NCBI RefSeq assembly: GCF_029625315.1
Contig: NZ_CP121110.1
Coordinates: 4,244,501-4,308,500, forward strand
Reading direction: 5' to 3'
DNA length: 64,000 nt
From: Flavobacterium ginsengisoli
GTDB lineage: Bacteria > Bacteroidota > Bacteroidia > Flavobacteriales > Flavobacteriaceae
The position numbers and the translations under genes are program-made. Position 1 is the first letter of the stretch. Every line of letters begins with the position of its first letter. The notes under the pieces are model-generated. The model saw only the letters and a program-made list of their open reading frames with translations. It was not told the origin of the DNA and made no database searches. Shown piece after piece: positions 44,116 through 53,219 of the stretch.

Positions 44116-46563
44116 ATGTTAGACATTAAAGACTTCGCCATTTTTGAAAATCATTCTCATTTTGATTTTAAAGGGTTTCTGTTGAAAATTGTGGGATACT
44201 GGAAATGGTTTCTTATAAGTTTGATTATTACATTTACAATTGCTTATCAGATAAACGTTCGTAAAGAAAAAATTTACGGAATGCAGACAATGATTTCTAT
44301 TAAAGAAGAAAGTAATCCTTTTTTTACCTCAAATACAAGTTTGGTTTTCAATTGGGGAGGGGTTTCTGATCAAGTAAATGGTATTTCTACAATTCTTCAA
44401 TCAAGGTCTCATAATGAGTTGGTTGTAGATAAACTTCAATTTTATATTGATTATTTAGAACAAGGAAAATATAATTTAATAGATTCTTATGGAGCTGTGC
44501 CATTTTATGTCGATATTGATAAAACAAAAGGACAGCTTGTAAATACATTAATTAGTGTAAAATTTTTAAATGAAAACGAGTATGAAATAAGGATTCCATT
44601 TGAGGTTAATTCTGTTTCGTTAATAACTTACAGCAATAATTCTTATAATAATACGTCAGTACAACCTATAATGTTTGTTAAAAAATATAAAGTCGGAGAA
44701 CGTGTTAATCTTCCATTTTTAAATTGGAAAATTCAAATAACAGATAATCCAGGTTTTTATAAAGGAAAAGAATACTTTATTAGATTTAATGATTTTGATG
44801 GAACAGTCTCTCGTTATAGAGGTGTAAATGTAGATTCAGGAAAAAGTAGTGGGTCATTATTGACTTTGTCTATGCAGGGTACTAATAAGGCAAGAATGGT
44901 TGATTATTTGAACGCAACTGTTAAAATGCTTATTAAGATACAACTTGATGGAAAAAATCAATTTGCTACGAATACTATCAGATTTATTGATAGTACACTA
45001 GTAGCAATGGAATCACAACTTAAGCAAACGGGTAACGAATTAAAATCTTTTCAAAAAGATAAAAAGATTTATGAAATAGAAGATGGAGGTTCTAGAGTTT
45101 CAGAGAAAATAATGAATTTTGATGTTGAAAAAGATCAAGTTACAAGAAAAATAGCTTATTATAATTCATTAAGATCATATTTAAATAGTAGTGATGATTA
45201 TTCTAGATTACCAGCCCCTTCTGTTGCAGGAATTGAAGATCCGAATGTTGTTGCAAATGTGTCAAAACTTATTGCACTTTCTACACAAAGATCTGAAATG
45301 GCTTATGCAGTAAAAAGTGAAAAAATATTTAAAGATTTTGACAATCAAATGGCTGCAGTAAAAAATGTTCTTCAAGAGAATATTGTTACCGCAAAAGCGA
45401 CTTTAATATATGATTTATCGCTATTAAACGCGAAAATTGGTCAAGCCGAAAGTACTGTTAAAAAACTTCCAGCCGAACAGCAAGAATTATTGAAGATTAA
45501 AAGAAAATATGATTTGAATGACAATATCTATACTGAATTTCTTCAAAAAAGAAATGAAGCAGAAATTGTAAGGGCATCTAATTTATCTGATATTCATTTT
45601 ATTGATCCCGCAAAAGATATTGGAGGAGGATTGATCGGGCCCAAAACCTCAATGAATTATATACTGGCATTGTTTATTGGGATTTTAATTCCCTTGCTTT
45701 TTATCCTTGTGATTTTTTTTATTAATAATTCGATTCAGAATACTGAGGATATAACTAAATTAACTCAAATTCCTTTATTAGGAGTAATTGGTCTTAATGT
45801 GAATTCGAGCAGTTTGGCGGTTTTTGAGAAACCAAAATCAGCACTTTCTGAATCTTTTAGAGGAATACGTTCTTCGCTTCAGTTTTTATATAAAAAACAA
45901 CAGCTTACCGGATCAAAAACTTTAATGATTACTTCTTCAATTAGTGGGGAAGGAAAAACTTTCTGTTCTATAAATATAGCGACTGTTTTTGCTTTAAGTG
46001 AAAAGAAAACAGTAATTGTAGGTCTAGATTTAAGAAAACCAAGGTTGGCAGATGAATTTCAATTAAAAAACCCTTTAGGAGTTGTCAACTATCTAATAAA
46101 ACAAAATAGTTTAGAAGAAATTACCAATTCGACAGCTATTCCAAATTTAGATGTAATCCTCTCGGGTCCAATACCTCCAAATCCTTCAGAGTTAATTTTA
46201 AGCGATGGTATGAGGGAATTGATTGACGAATTGAAGCAGAAATATGATTATATAGTTTTGGATACTCCACCTGTTGGTTTGGTCGCAGATTCATTAGAAT
46301 TGGTTCAATTTGCAGATGTGACATTGTATATTGTGAGACAGAATTATACTAAGAAAGATATGATAACGTTGTTGAATACAAGACTTAAACGCGGAGAGTT
46401 AAGTAACGTGAGTATTGTGTTGAATGGTTATGAAAATAAGGCAAAATATGGTACAGGTTATGGATATGGTTACGGTTATGGAGCATATTCGAATGGTTAT
46501 CATGAGGAAGAGATCAAAGAAGGATTTTGGAAAGCGTTTGTAAATCGAATTAGAAAAAGCTAA
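44116..46563 (+). CDS. Polysaccharide co-polymerase with BY-kinase domain (Wzc-like)
   Basis: An 815-residue inner-membrane protein: N-terminal transmembrane helix at about 34-50, a Wzz/GNVR periplasmic region with coiled coil at about 280-460, a second helix at about 515-540 (LALFIGILIPLLFILVIFF). The cytoplasmic tyrosine kinase has Walker A ISGEGKTF at about 610, Walker A' LDLRKPR and Walker B VLDTPPVG at about 712. The tail is a tyrosine cluster (GYGYGYGYGAYSNGYH), the expected autophosphorylation site. It controls capsule or exopolysaccharide chain length. Confidence 0.93.
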   Translation: MLDIKDFAIFENHSHFDFKGFLLKIVGYWKWFLISLIITFTIAYQINVRKEKIYGMQTMISIKEESNPFFTSNTSLVFNWGGVSDQVNGISTILQSRSHNELVVDKLQFYIDYLEQGKYNLIDSYGAVPFYVDIDKTKGQLVNTLISVKFLNENEYEIRIPFEVNSVSLITYSNNSYNNTSVQPIMFVKKYKVGERVNLPFLNWKIQITDNPGFYKGKEYFIRFNDFDGTVSRYRGVNVDSGKSSGSLLTLSMQGTNKARMVDYLNATVKMLIKIQLDGKNQFATNTIRFIDSTLVAMESQLKQTGNELKSFQKDKKIYEIEDGGSRVSEKIMNFDVEKDQVTRKIAYYNSLRSYLNSSDDYSRLPAPSVAGIEDPNVVANVSKLIALSTQRSEMAYAVKSEKIFKDFDNQMAAVKNVLQENIVTAKATLIYDLSLLNAKIGQAESTVKKLPAEQQELLKIKRKYDLNDNIYTEFLQKRNEAEIVRASNLSDIHFIDPAKDIGGGLIGPKTSMNYILALFIGILIPLLFILVIFFINNSIQNTEDITKLTQIPLLGVIGLNVNSSSLAVFEKPKSALSESFRGIRSSLQFLYKKQQLTGSKTLMITSSISGEGKTFCSINIATVFALSEKKTVIVGLDLRKPRLADEFQLKNPLGVVNYLIKQNSLEEITNSTAIPNLDVILSGPIPPNPSELILSDGMRELIDELKQKYDYIVLDTPPVGLVADSLELVQFADVTLYIVRQNYTKKDMITLLNTRLKRGELSNVSIVLNGYENKAKYGTGYGYGYGYGAYSNGYHEEEIKEGFWKAFVNRIRKS

Positions 46564-46573
46564 ATTTTGACAA

Positions 46574-47557
46574 ATGAAAAATGAGATAAAAAGTACGATC
46601 TTGATTACAGGAGGAGCTGGATTTATTGGCTCAAATTTGACTGAGTATTTTTTAGACTTAGGTTATAAGATTGTTTGTCTAGACAATTTTTCTACAGGTC
46701 ATCGTCATAATTTAAAAGATTTTTTAGATAATCCTGATTTTAAATTAATTGAGGCTGATATTAGAAGTTTAACAGATTGTAATTTGGCGGTTCAAGGAGT
46801 AGATTACGTTTTACATCAGGCAGCTTTAGGTTCTGTGCCTCGATCAATCAAAGATCCGATTACTACAAATGATGTAAATGTTTCTGGGTTTTTAAATATG
46901 CTTACTGCTGCACGAGATGCTAAAGTAAAACGATTTGTATATGCAGCAAGTTCGTCGACTTACGGAGATTCTCAAGGATTGCCAAAGGTAGAAAATGTTA
47001 TAGGAAAACCATTGTCTCCTTATGCAATTACAAAATATGTAAACGAATTGTACGCAGAGATTTTTAGTAAAACATATGGGTTAGAAACAATCGGACTTCG
47101 TTATTTTAATGTTTTTGGAAGAAAACAAGATCCTAACGGAGCATATGCAGCTGTAATTCCAAAGTTTGTAAAACAATTTATGAATCATGAAAGTCCCGTA
47201 ATTAACGGCGATGGAAATTATTCACGCGATTTTACTTATATCGATAATGTTATACAAATGAATGAGTTGGCTATGACTTGTCAAAATCCAGAGGCTGTTA
47301 ATACTGTTTATAATACAGCATTTGGAGATAGAAATACATTAAATGACTTAGTTGGCTATTTAAAAAAGTTTTTATCAGACTTTGATCCAAAAATAAAGGA
47401 TGTGCCAGTTATTTACGGCGAAAATAGAGCGGGAGATATCCCTCATTCTTTAGCAAGCATCGAAAAAGCAAAAAGAAATCTGGGTTATAATCCAAAATAT
47501 TCTTTGCAAGACGGATTAAAAGAAGCTGTTGAATGGTATTGGCATAATTTAAAATAA
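46574..47557 (+). CDS. UDP-N-acetylglucosamine 4-epimerase, WbpP/TviC-like
   Basis: A 327-residue extended short-chain dehydrogenase. GGAGFIGSNL binds NAD; HQAALGSVPRSIKDP is typical of WbpP/TviC; Ser/Tyr/Lys catalytic set in AASSSTYGD and SPYAITKYVNE. It interconverts UDP-GlcNAc and UDP-GalNAc (or the uronic acid forms). Inference: works with the TviB-like dehydrogenase at 49781. Confidence 0.85.
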   Translation: MKNEIKSTILITGGAGFIGSNLTEYFLDLGYKIVCLDNFSTGHRHNLKDFLDNPDFKLIEADIRSLTDCNLAVQGVDYVLHQAALGSVPRSIKDPITTNDVNVSGFLNMLTAARDAKVKRFVYAASSSTYGDSQGLPKVENVIGKPLSPYAITKYVNELYAEIFSKTYGLETIGLRYFNVFGRKQDPNGAYAAVIPKFVKQFMNHESPVINGDGNYSRDFTYIDNVIQMNELAMTCQNPEAVNTVYNTAFGDRNTLNDLVGYLKKFLSDFDPKIKDVPVIYGENRAGDIPHSLASIEKAKRNLGYNPKYSLQDGLKEAVEWYWHNLK

Positions 47558-47584
47558 ACTTAAGATCAAGATAAAATAGATCAA

Positions 47585-48976
47585 ATGAAAATTACAAAAA
47601 TTTGTCGCATTGGTGCAGGATATGTTGGTGGACCTACAATGGCGGTTATTGCTCAAAAATGTCCACATATTCAGGTTACAGTTGTTGATTTAAATGAACA
47701 AAGGATAGCAGATTGGAACGATCCGAACCCTGAAAATATTCCAATATATGAACCTGGTCTTTCTGAAATTGTATCTGAAGCAAGAGGTAGAAATCTATTT
47801 TTCTCTACTGATGTTGATAAAGCAATAGATGAGGCTCAAATGATATTTATTTCAGTAAATACTCCAACTAAGACTTATGGAAAAGGAAAAGGGATGGCTG
47901 CTGATTTAAAGTATATTGAATTGTGTGCAAGGCAAATTGCAAGAGTTGCCAAACAAAATAAAATTGTAGTTGAAAAATCGACTTTGCCTGTTAGAACGGC
48001 TGAAGCAATTAAAAGTATATTGGATAATACAGGGAATGGTGTTCAATTTCAAATTTTATCTAATCCAGAATTTTTGGCAGAAGGAACTGCGGTCGCCGAT
48101 TTGTTAAATCCAGATCGAATTTTAATTGGTGGAGACACAAATCAAGAAGGAGAAGAAGCAATTAATTCATTAGTTGATGTCTATGCAAATTGGGTAAGTA
48201 AAGATAGAATTTTGACAACAAATGTTTGGTCTTCAGAATTATCTAAACTTACAGCAAATGCATTTTTAGCACAACGAATTTCTTCAATCAATGCAATGTC
48301 AGAGCTTTGTGAGAAAACAGGTGCAGACGTAAATGAAGTTGCGAAAGCAATTGGTATGGATAGCAGAATAGGGCCAAAATTCTTAAAAGCTTCTGTAGGA
48401 TTTGGAGGTTCTTGTTTTCAAAAAGACATTCTAAATTTAGTTTATATCGCAAAATCATATGGATTAAATGAAGTTGCAGATTATTGGGAACAAGTAATTA
48501 TTATGAACGATCATCAAAAAGAAGATTTTCAAATAAAATTGTTCAGACATTATATAATACAGTAGCTGATAAGAAAATTGCCTTTTTGGGTTGGGCCTTC
48601 AAAAAAGATACAAACGATACAAGAGAATCTGCAAGCAATTTATGTTGCTGACGATTTAATAAACGAGCAAGCAAAAATTTCAGTTTACGATCCTAAAGTT
48701 TCTAAAAACAAGATGTTAAGTGATTTAGATTATTTAGAAACAAGAACAGGTGAAGAAAATAGAAGTGCATTAAATGTGTTTGATAATGCCTATGAAGCAT
48801 GTAAAGATGCGCATGCAATTGCAATTTTAACTGAATGGGATGAATTTACGATGTACGATTGGAAGAAGATTTATGATTCGATGCATAAACCAGCTTTTAT
48901 ATTCGATGGAAGAAATATTTTAAATGCTAAACAATTAGAATCAATTGGATTCGTTTATAATGGTATAGGATCATAA
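47585..48976 (+). CDS. ugd: UDP-glucose 6-dehydrogenase, eukaryotic-type sequence (two frameshifts)
   Basis: [20 protein letters not shown] and [15 protein letters not shown] resemble animal-type UGDH more than E. coli Ugd. Catalytic Cys in [19 protein letters not shown], acid in [11 protein letters not shown]. One A is missing from the run at 48516-48520 (NDHQKERFSNKIV expected) and one A is extra at about 48633 (GCAGC read as GCAAGC, between TRESA and AIYVADDL). The shifts cancel; 463 residues. It makes UDP-glucuronate for the glycan. Confidence 0.93.
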
Positions 48977-49037
48977 ATTGGTTTTGTGATTATTGTAAAA
49001 TGAAGTAGTAAAAACTGCGTCATCATAAATAAAAAAA

Positions 49038-49502
49038 ATGAATTGGTACGTAGTTTATACAAAACCTAAATGGGAAAAGAAAGTTGCAGATAGACTTATT
49101 CAACAGGGAATAGAGTGTTATTGTCCATTAGTAACACAAGTAAAGCAATGGTCAGATCGTAAGAAAAAAGTTGAAACACCTCTTTTTAGTTCCTATGTTT
49201 TTGTTCAATTAGCTGATTCAGATCGTAATTTAGTCTTTCAAGTTCAGGGAGTAGTTAGGTACCTATTTTGGTTGGGAAAACCCGCAATTGTAAAAGATCA
49301 AGAGATTGAAATTATTAAAAAGAGTTTAACGGCTCCAAACCTAAGTGATATTTCAATTTCTAGTATTCAGGTTGGAGATAAAATCAAATTAGAATCAGGC
49401 GTATTTAGCAATCAGAATGCAATAGTTCAGCAGGTATCTAGTAATTATTATGTGCTAGTGCTAGAAACATTAGGATGTGTTTTGAAGATAAAGTATAAAT
49501 GA
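49038..49502 (+). CDS. UpxY family transcription antiterminator (NusG-like)
   Basis: A 154-residue protein: MNWYVVYTKPKWEKKVADRL is the NusG N-terminal domain, CPLVTQVKQWSDRKKKVETP and LFSSYVFVQL continue it, and about residues 110-154 form the KOW domain (IQVGDKIKLESGVFSNQNAI). UpxY/LoaP-type NusG paralogs travel with polysaccharide loci and let RNA polymerase pass termination sites in them. Here it lies inside the locus, directly before a promoter and structured leader. Confidence 0.9.
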   Translation: MNWYVVYTKPKWEKKVADRLIQQGIECYCPLVTQVKQWSDRKKKVETPLFSSYVFVQLADSDRNLVFQVQGVVRYLFWLGKPAIVKDQEIEIIKKSLTAPNLSDISISSIQVGDKIKLESGVFSNQNAIVQQVSSNYYVLVLETLGCVLKIKYK

Positions 49503-49656
49503 TTTAAAAAATTAAGATGCAACAGAAGAGAAAGTCATTTTATGATTTTTTTCTTCTGTTTTTTATTATGTATTTATTTACAGTCTGATTAATAGATTGT
49601 TGGAAAAATTAGTTTTTTTTTAGTAATTCGTTTTGTAAGTATTACGGGAAACCGTA

Positions 49657-49687
49657 TTGAATAACTAGACTTATTATGTTATATTTG
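49657..49687 (+). promoter_or_regulatory. Promoter downstream of upxY
   Basis: TTG at 49657-49659 and TATATTTG at 49680-49687, 20 bases apart. It should start the transcript that carries tviB and the genes after it. Confidence 0.65.
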
Positions 49688-49709
49688 CCGAAAATGATTA
49701 ATTTAGGTA

Positions 49710-49746
49710 TCTGAGTCAGAATTTTGTGACTGAGAACGGCGAAGCC
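49710..49746 (+). promoter_or_regulatory. Structured leader element before the tviB-like gene
   Basis: TCTGAGTCA (49710-49718) and TGACTGAGA (49727-49735) pair except for one G-G mismatch, and GGCGAAGCC (49738-49746) forms a second tiny hairpin. The element lies in the roughly 90-base untranslated leader just after upxY. It may be the site where UpxY is recruited, as ops/RfaH or LoaP hairpins are; this is inference from position. Confidence 0.45.
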
Positions 49747-49780
49747 ATGAGTTTTATTGACCAGAAATAAATTAAAAAAT

Positions 49781-51069
49781 ATGAATTTGAAAGCTAAAGT
49801 AAAAATTGCAGTTATAGGTTTAGGTTATGTGGGACTACCATTAGCTCGATTATTTGCTACAAAATACCCAGTAGTGGGATTTGATATAAATGAATCACGA
49901 GTAGAGTCTTTAAGATCTGGAACAGATACTACTTTAGAAGTAGAAGATGATGTCTTAAATGAAGTTTTAGTAGATAGTTTAGATGGAGAAAAAGGATTGT
50001 ATTGTACTACATCAATAGATGATATTAAAGAATGTAATTATTATATAATCACTGTTCCAACCCCTGTCGATAAAAATAATAGACCTGATTTGACTCCCTT
50101 GTATAAATCAAGTGAAACGGTTGGAAAAGTTTTGAAAAAAGGAGATGTCGTTATTTATGAATCGACTGTCTATCCGGGAGTAACAGAAGAGCAATGTGTT
50201 CCCGTTTTAGAAAAAGTTTCAGGCTTAAAATTTAACGAAGACTTTTTTGCAGGATATTCTCCAGAAAGGATAAATCCTGGTGACAAAGAACACACAGTCG
50301 AAAAGATATTAAAAGTTACTTCGGGCTCAACTACTGAAATAGGTTTAAAAGTCGATGAACTATATAAGTCTGTAATTACGGCAGGGACACATTTGGCACC
50401 TACAATAAAAGTTGCAGAAGCAACAAAAGTTATTGAAAACTCTCAGCGTGATATTAATATTGCTTTTGTTAATGAATTGGCTAAAATATTCAATTTAATG
50501 AATATTGATACCCAAGAGGTACTTGCAGCGGCATCGACAAAATGGAATTTTTTGCCTTTTAAGCCAGGACTTGTAGGTGGACACTGTATTGGTGTTGATC
50601 CCTACTATTTAGCACAGAGAGCGCAAGAATTTGGTTATCATCCTGAAATAATTTTAGCAGGAAGACGTTTAAACGATAGCATGGGGGAATATGTCGCTTC
50701 GCAAATCGTAAAGTTGATGATAAAAAAGGTATTTCTGTTAATGGCGCTGAATTATTAATGCTGGGCATTACTTTTAAAGAGAATTGCCCAGATGTAAGAA
50801 ATACTAAAATTGTTGACGTGGTAAGAGCTTTGAAAGAATACGGAATATTGGTGAGTATATTTGATCCCCTTGCAAATGCACATGATGTAATAAAAGAATA
50901 CAATTTAGTAACATTTAACTCTATTCCAGATAATAAATTTGACGCTATAGTTCTAGGAGTTTCACATTCTGAATTTTTAGAATTAGATTTTGCTAAACTG
51001 CAAAAAAAGAATAGTTTATTATATGATGTTAAAGGAGTCTTAGGGACTATAGCTGATAATAGATTATAG
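49781..51069 (+). CDS. tviB: Nucleotide-sugar dehydrogenase, TviB/VipA type (frameshifted)
   Basis: [20 protein letters not shown], then [54 protein letters not shown] and the Cys motif [15 protein letters not shown] match UDP-GlcNAc/GalNAc 6-dehydrogenases. One A is missing from the A6 at 50722-50727; the restored reading gives [20 protein letters not shown]. Corrected length 429 residues from the ATG at 49781; the frame reaches an earlier ATG-like start at 49757 that falls inside the leader. It forms the uronic acid of a UDP-HexNAc. Confidence 0.92.
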
Positions 51070-51096
51070 GTCTAACCTTTTTTTATTTTAGAGAAA

Positions 51097-52104
51097 ATGG
51101 AAACAAAAAATTCAATAGTACATGTGGTTTTAACAGGAGGTGTAGGTAGCAGATTATGGCCACTTTCACGTAAAAGCCAGCCTAAACAATATCTAGAAAT
51201 ATTTGAAGGTAAATCTTTATTTGAAATGACTGTTGAACGTAATAGTCACTTGGCAGATAAAGTAATGGTTGTTGGTAACGTTGACAATCATCATTTAAGC
51301 GGTAAAGTAATGGAAAAAACTAAAACTTCGTACATTAATATTGTAGAAGCAACACCAAGAAATACTGCTGCGGCTATTGCCTTTGCTGCCTTTGCTTCAA
51401 AGTCAGACGATATACTAATTATTACCCCTTCTGATCATATTATTGATAAAATGGAGGATTATAATGCAGCAATTCAAGAAGCAATTTCAAAAGCTAATGA
51501 CGGATTTATAGTTACTTTTGGAATCATTCCAACAAAACCAGAAACAGGCTATGGTTATATAGAATCCAAAGGTGATGAAGTATTATCATTTCGTGAAAAA
51601 CCAAATGAAACCACGGCGAAGGAGTTTATCTCAAGAGGTAATTTCCTTTGGAACAGTGGAATGTTTTGTTTTAAAGCAGATGTTTTGTTGAATGAATTAA
51701 AACAATTTCAGCCGGATGTTTATGAAAAATCTAAAATAGTTTGGGAGGCATCTAAAGAAGGATTTTTGGATTTAGATTTATCATTGCAAATTCCATCTAT
51801 AAGTATTGATTATGCTGTAATGGAACGAAGCAAAAAAATAAAAGTAGTGCCAGCTTCTTTTTCATGGTCGGATTTGGGCTCTTTTGAGTCAGTATATGAA
51901 TATCTTGTTTCAAAAGGTCATCCAATAGATTCAAACGGAAATATGGTTATTGGATGTGACAGCCATACTACTTTCTTAGGATTAAGAAATACCATTTTTG
52001 TGCATACAGAATCTGCTAATTTAATTTTGCAAAAAGAAAATTCGCAAGATGTAAAAGATATATACAACGAATTAGAAAGACAAAATTCGGAATTATTAAA
52101 ATAA
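51097..52104 (+). CDS. manC: Mannose-1-phosphate guanylyltransferase
   Basis: A 335-residue nucleotidyltransferase with the pyrophosphorylase signature TGGVGSRLWPLSRKSQPKQY and the later motifs TPRNTAAAIAFA, ITPSDHII, FREKPNETTAKEF, GNFLWNSGMF and SFSWSDLGSFES. It makes GDP-mannose. It lacks the C-terminal cupin isomerase domain of bifunctional ManC/AlgA. gmd/fcl are not in the window, so whether mannose or fucose is the final sugar is open. Confidence 0.9.
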   Translation: METKNSIVHVVLTGGVGSRLWPLSRKSQPKQYLEIFEGKSLFEMTVERNSHLADKVMVVGNVDNHHLSGKVMEKTKTSYINIVEATPRNTAAAIAFAAFASKSDDILIITPSDHIIDKMEDYNAAIQEAISKANDGFIVTFGIIPTKPETGYGYIESKGDEVLSFREKPNETTAKEFISRGNFLWNSGMFCFKADVLLNELKQFQPDVYEKSKIVWEASKEGFLDLDLSLQIPSISIDYAVMERSKKIKVVPASFSWSDLGSFESVYEYLVSKGHPIDSNGNMVIGCDSHTTFLGLRNTIFVHTESANLILQKENSQDVKDIYNELERQNSELLK

Positions 52105-52122
52105 AGAAATCAAAAATATAAA

Positions 52123-53169
52123 ATGAAAAAAATTCTTATAACTGGCGGTGCAGGATTTATAGGATCACATGTAGTGAGACGTTTTGTAAATAAATATCCA
52201 GAATATCAAATTTATAATTTGGATGCCTTGACATATGCTGGAAATCTGGAAAACATTAAAGATATTGAAAATAAGCCTAACTATAATTTTATTAAGGGAG
52301 ATATTGTAGATGAAGCTTTTATAAACGAACTATTTTCTCTACATAATTTTGATGGCGTTTTACATTTAGCGGCAGAATCTCATGTAGATCGTTCAATAGA
52401 AGATCCCTTAGCATTTGTAAAAACAAACGTTATTGGCACAATGAATTTGTTAAATGCGACTAAAAATCAATGGAAGAATAATTTTGATAATAAAAGATTC
52501 TATCATATTAGTACAGATGAAGTTTACGGAACTTTAGGAGAAGAAGGATTATTTACAGAAACAACACCTTACAATCCTAATTCTCCTTATTCTGCTTCAA
52601 AGGCAAGTTCAGATCATTTTGTTAGAGCTTATGGTGAAACTTATGGTTTGCCTTATGTTTTAACTAATTGCTCAAATAATTATGGATCGTATCATTTTCC
52701 AGAAAAATTAATTCCTTTATTTATTAATAATATTATAAATAATAAACCTTTACCTGTTTATGGCGATGGAAATTATACAAGAGATTGGTTATTTGTTGAA
52801 GATCATGTTGCTGCAATAGATTTAGTTTTTCATAAGGGAAAAAATCATGAAACATATAATATTGGCGGTTTCAACGAATGGAAAAATATAGATTTGGTAA
52901 AATTACTTTGTCAAATTATGGATGAAAAATTAGGAAGAGCCAAAGGTACTTCTAGGGAATTGATTACCTATGTAAAAGACAGACCAGGTCATGATTTGAG
53001 ATATGCTATTGATGCTTCTAAAATAAATATAGAACTTGGATGGAAACCATCTGTAACTTTTGAAGAAGGCTTAGAAAGAACAATCAATTGGTACCTAAAT
53101 AATGAAGAATGGTTACAGAATGTTACATCTGGCACATATAAAGAATACTACAAAAAACAATACTCATAA
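52123..53169 (+). CDS. rfbB: dTDP-glucose 4,6-dehydratase
   Basis: A 348-residue short-chain dehydrogenase. GGAGFIGSHVVRRF binds NAD; HLAAESHVDRSIEDP; catalytic STDEVYGTLG and YSASKASSDH; NNYGSYHFPEKLIP and GDGNYTRDWLFVEDH. First dedicated step to dTDP-rhamnose and other 6-deoxyhexoses. rfbA, rfbC and rfbD are not in the window. Confidence 0.94.
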   Translation: MKKILITGGAGFIGSHVVRRFVNKYPEYQIYNLDALTYAGNLENIKDIENKPNYNFIKGDIVDEAFINELFSLHNFDGVLHLAAESHVDRSIEDPLAFVKTNVIGTMNLLNATKNQWKNNFDNKRFYHISTDEVYGTLGEEGLFTETTPYNPNSPYSASKASSDHFVRAYGETYGLPYVLTNCSNNYGSYHFPEKLIPLFINNIINNKPLPVYGDGNYTRDWLFVEDHVAAIDLVFHKGKNHETYNIGGFNEWKNIDLVKLLCQIMDEKLGRAKGTSRELITYVKDRPGHDLRYAIDASKINIELGWKPSVTFEEGLERTINWYLNNEEWLQNVTSGTYKEYYKKQYS

Positions 53170-53219
53170 ATTAAATTATTCTTACTTAAATTTATTTTTT
53201 AAGATTAAATAAAATCAAC

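Noticed and set aside
49757..49780. Earlier start for the tviB-like protein
   Set aside because: It lies in the untranslated leader and uses a non-ATG start; the conserved dehydrogenase N-terminus fits the ATG at 49781.
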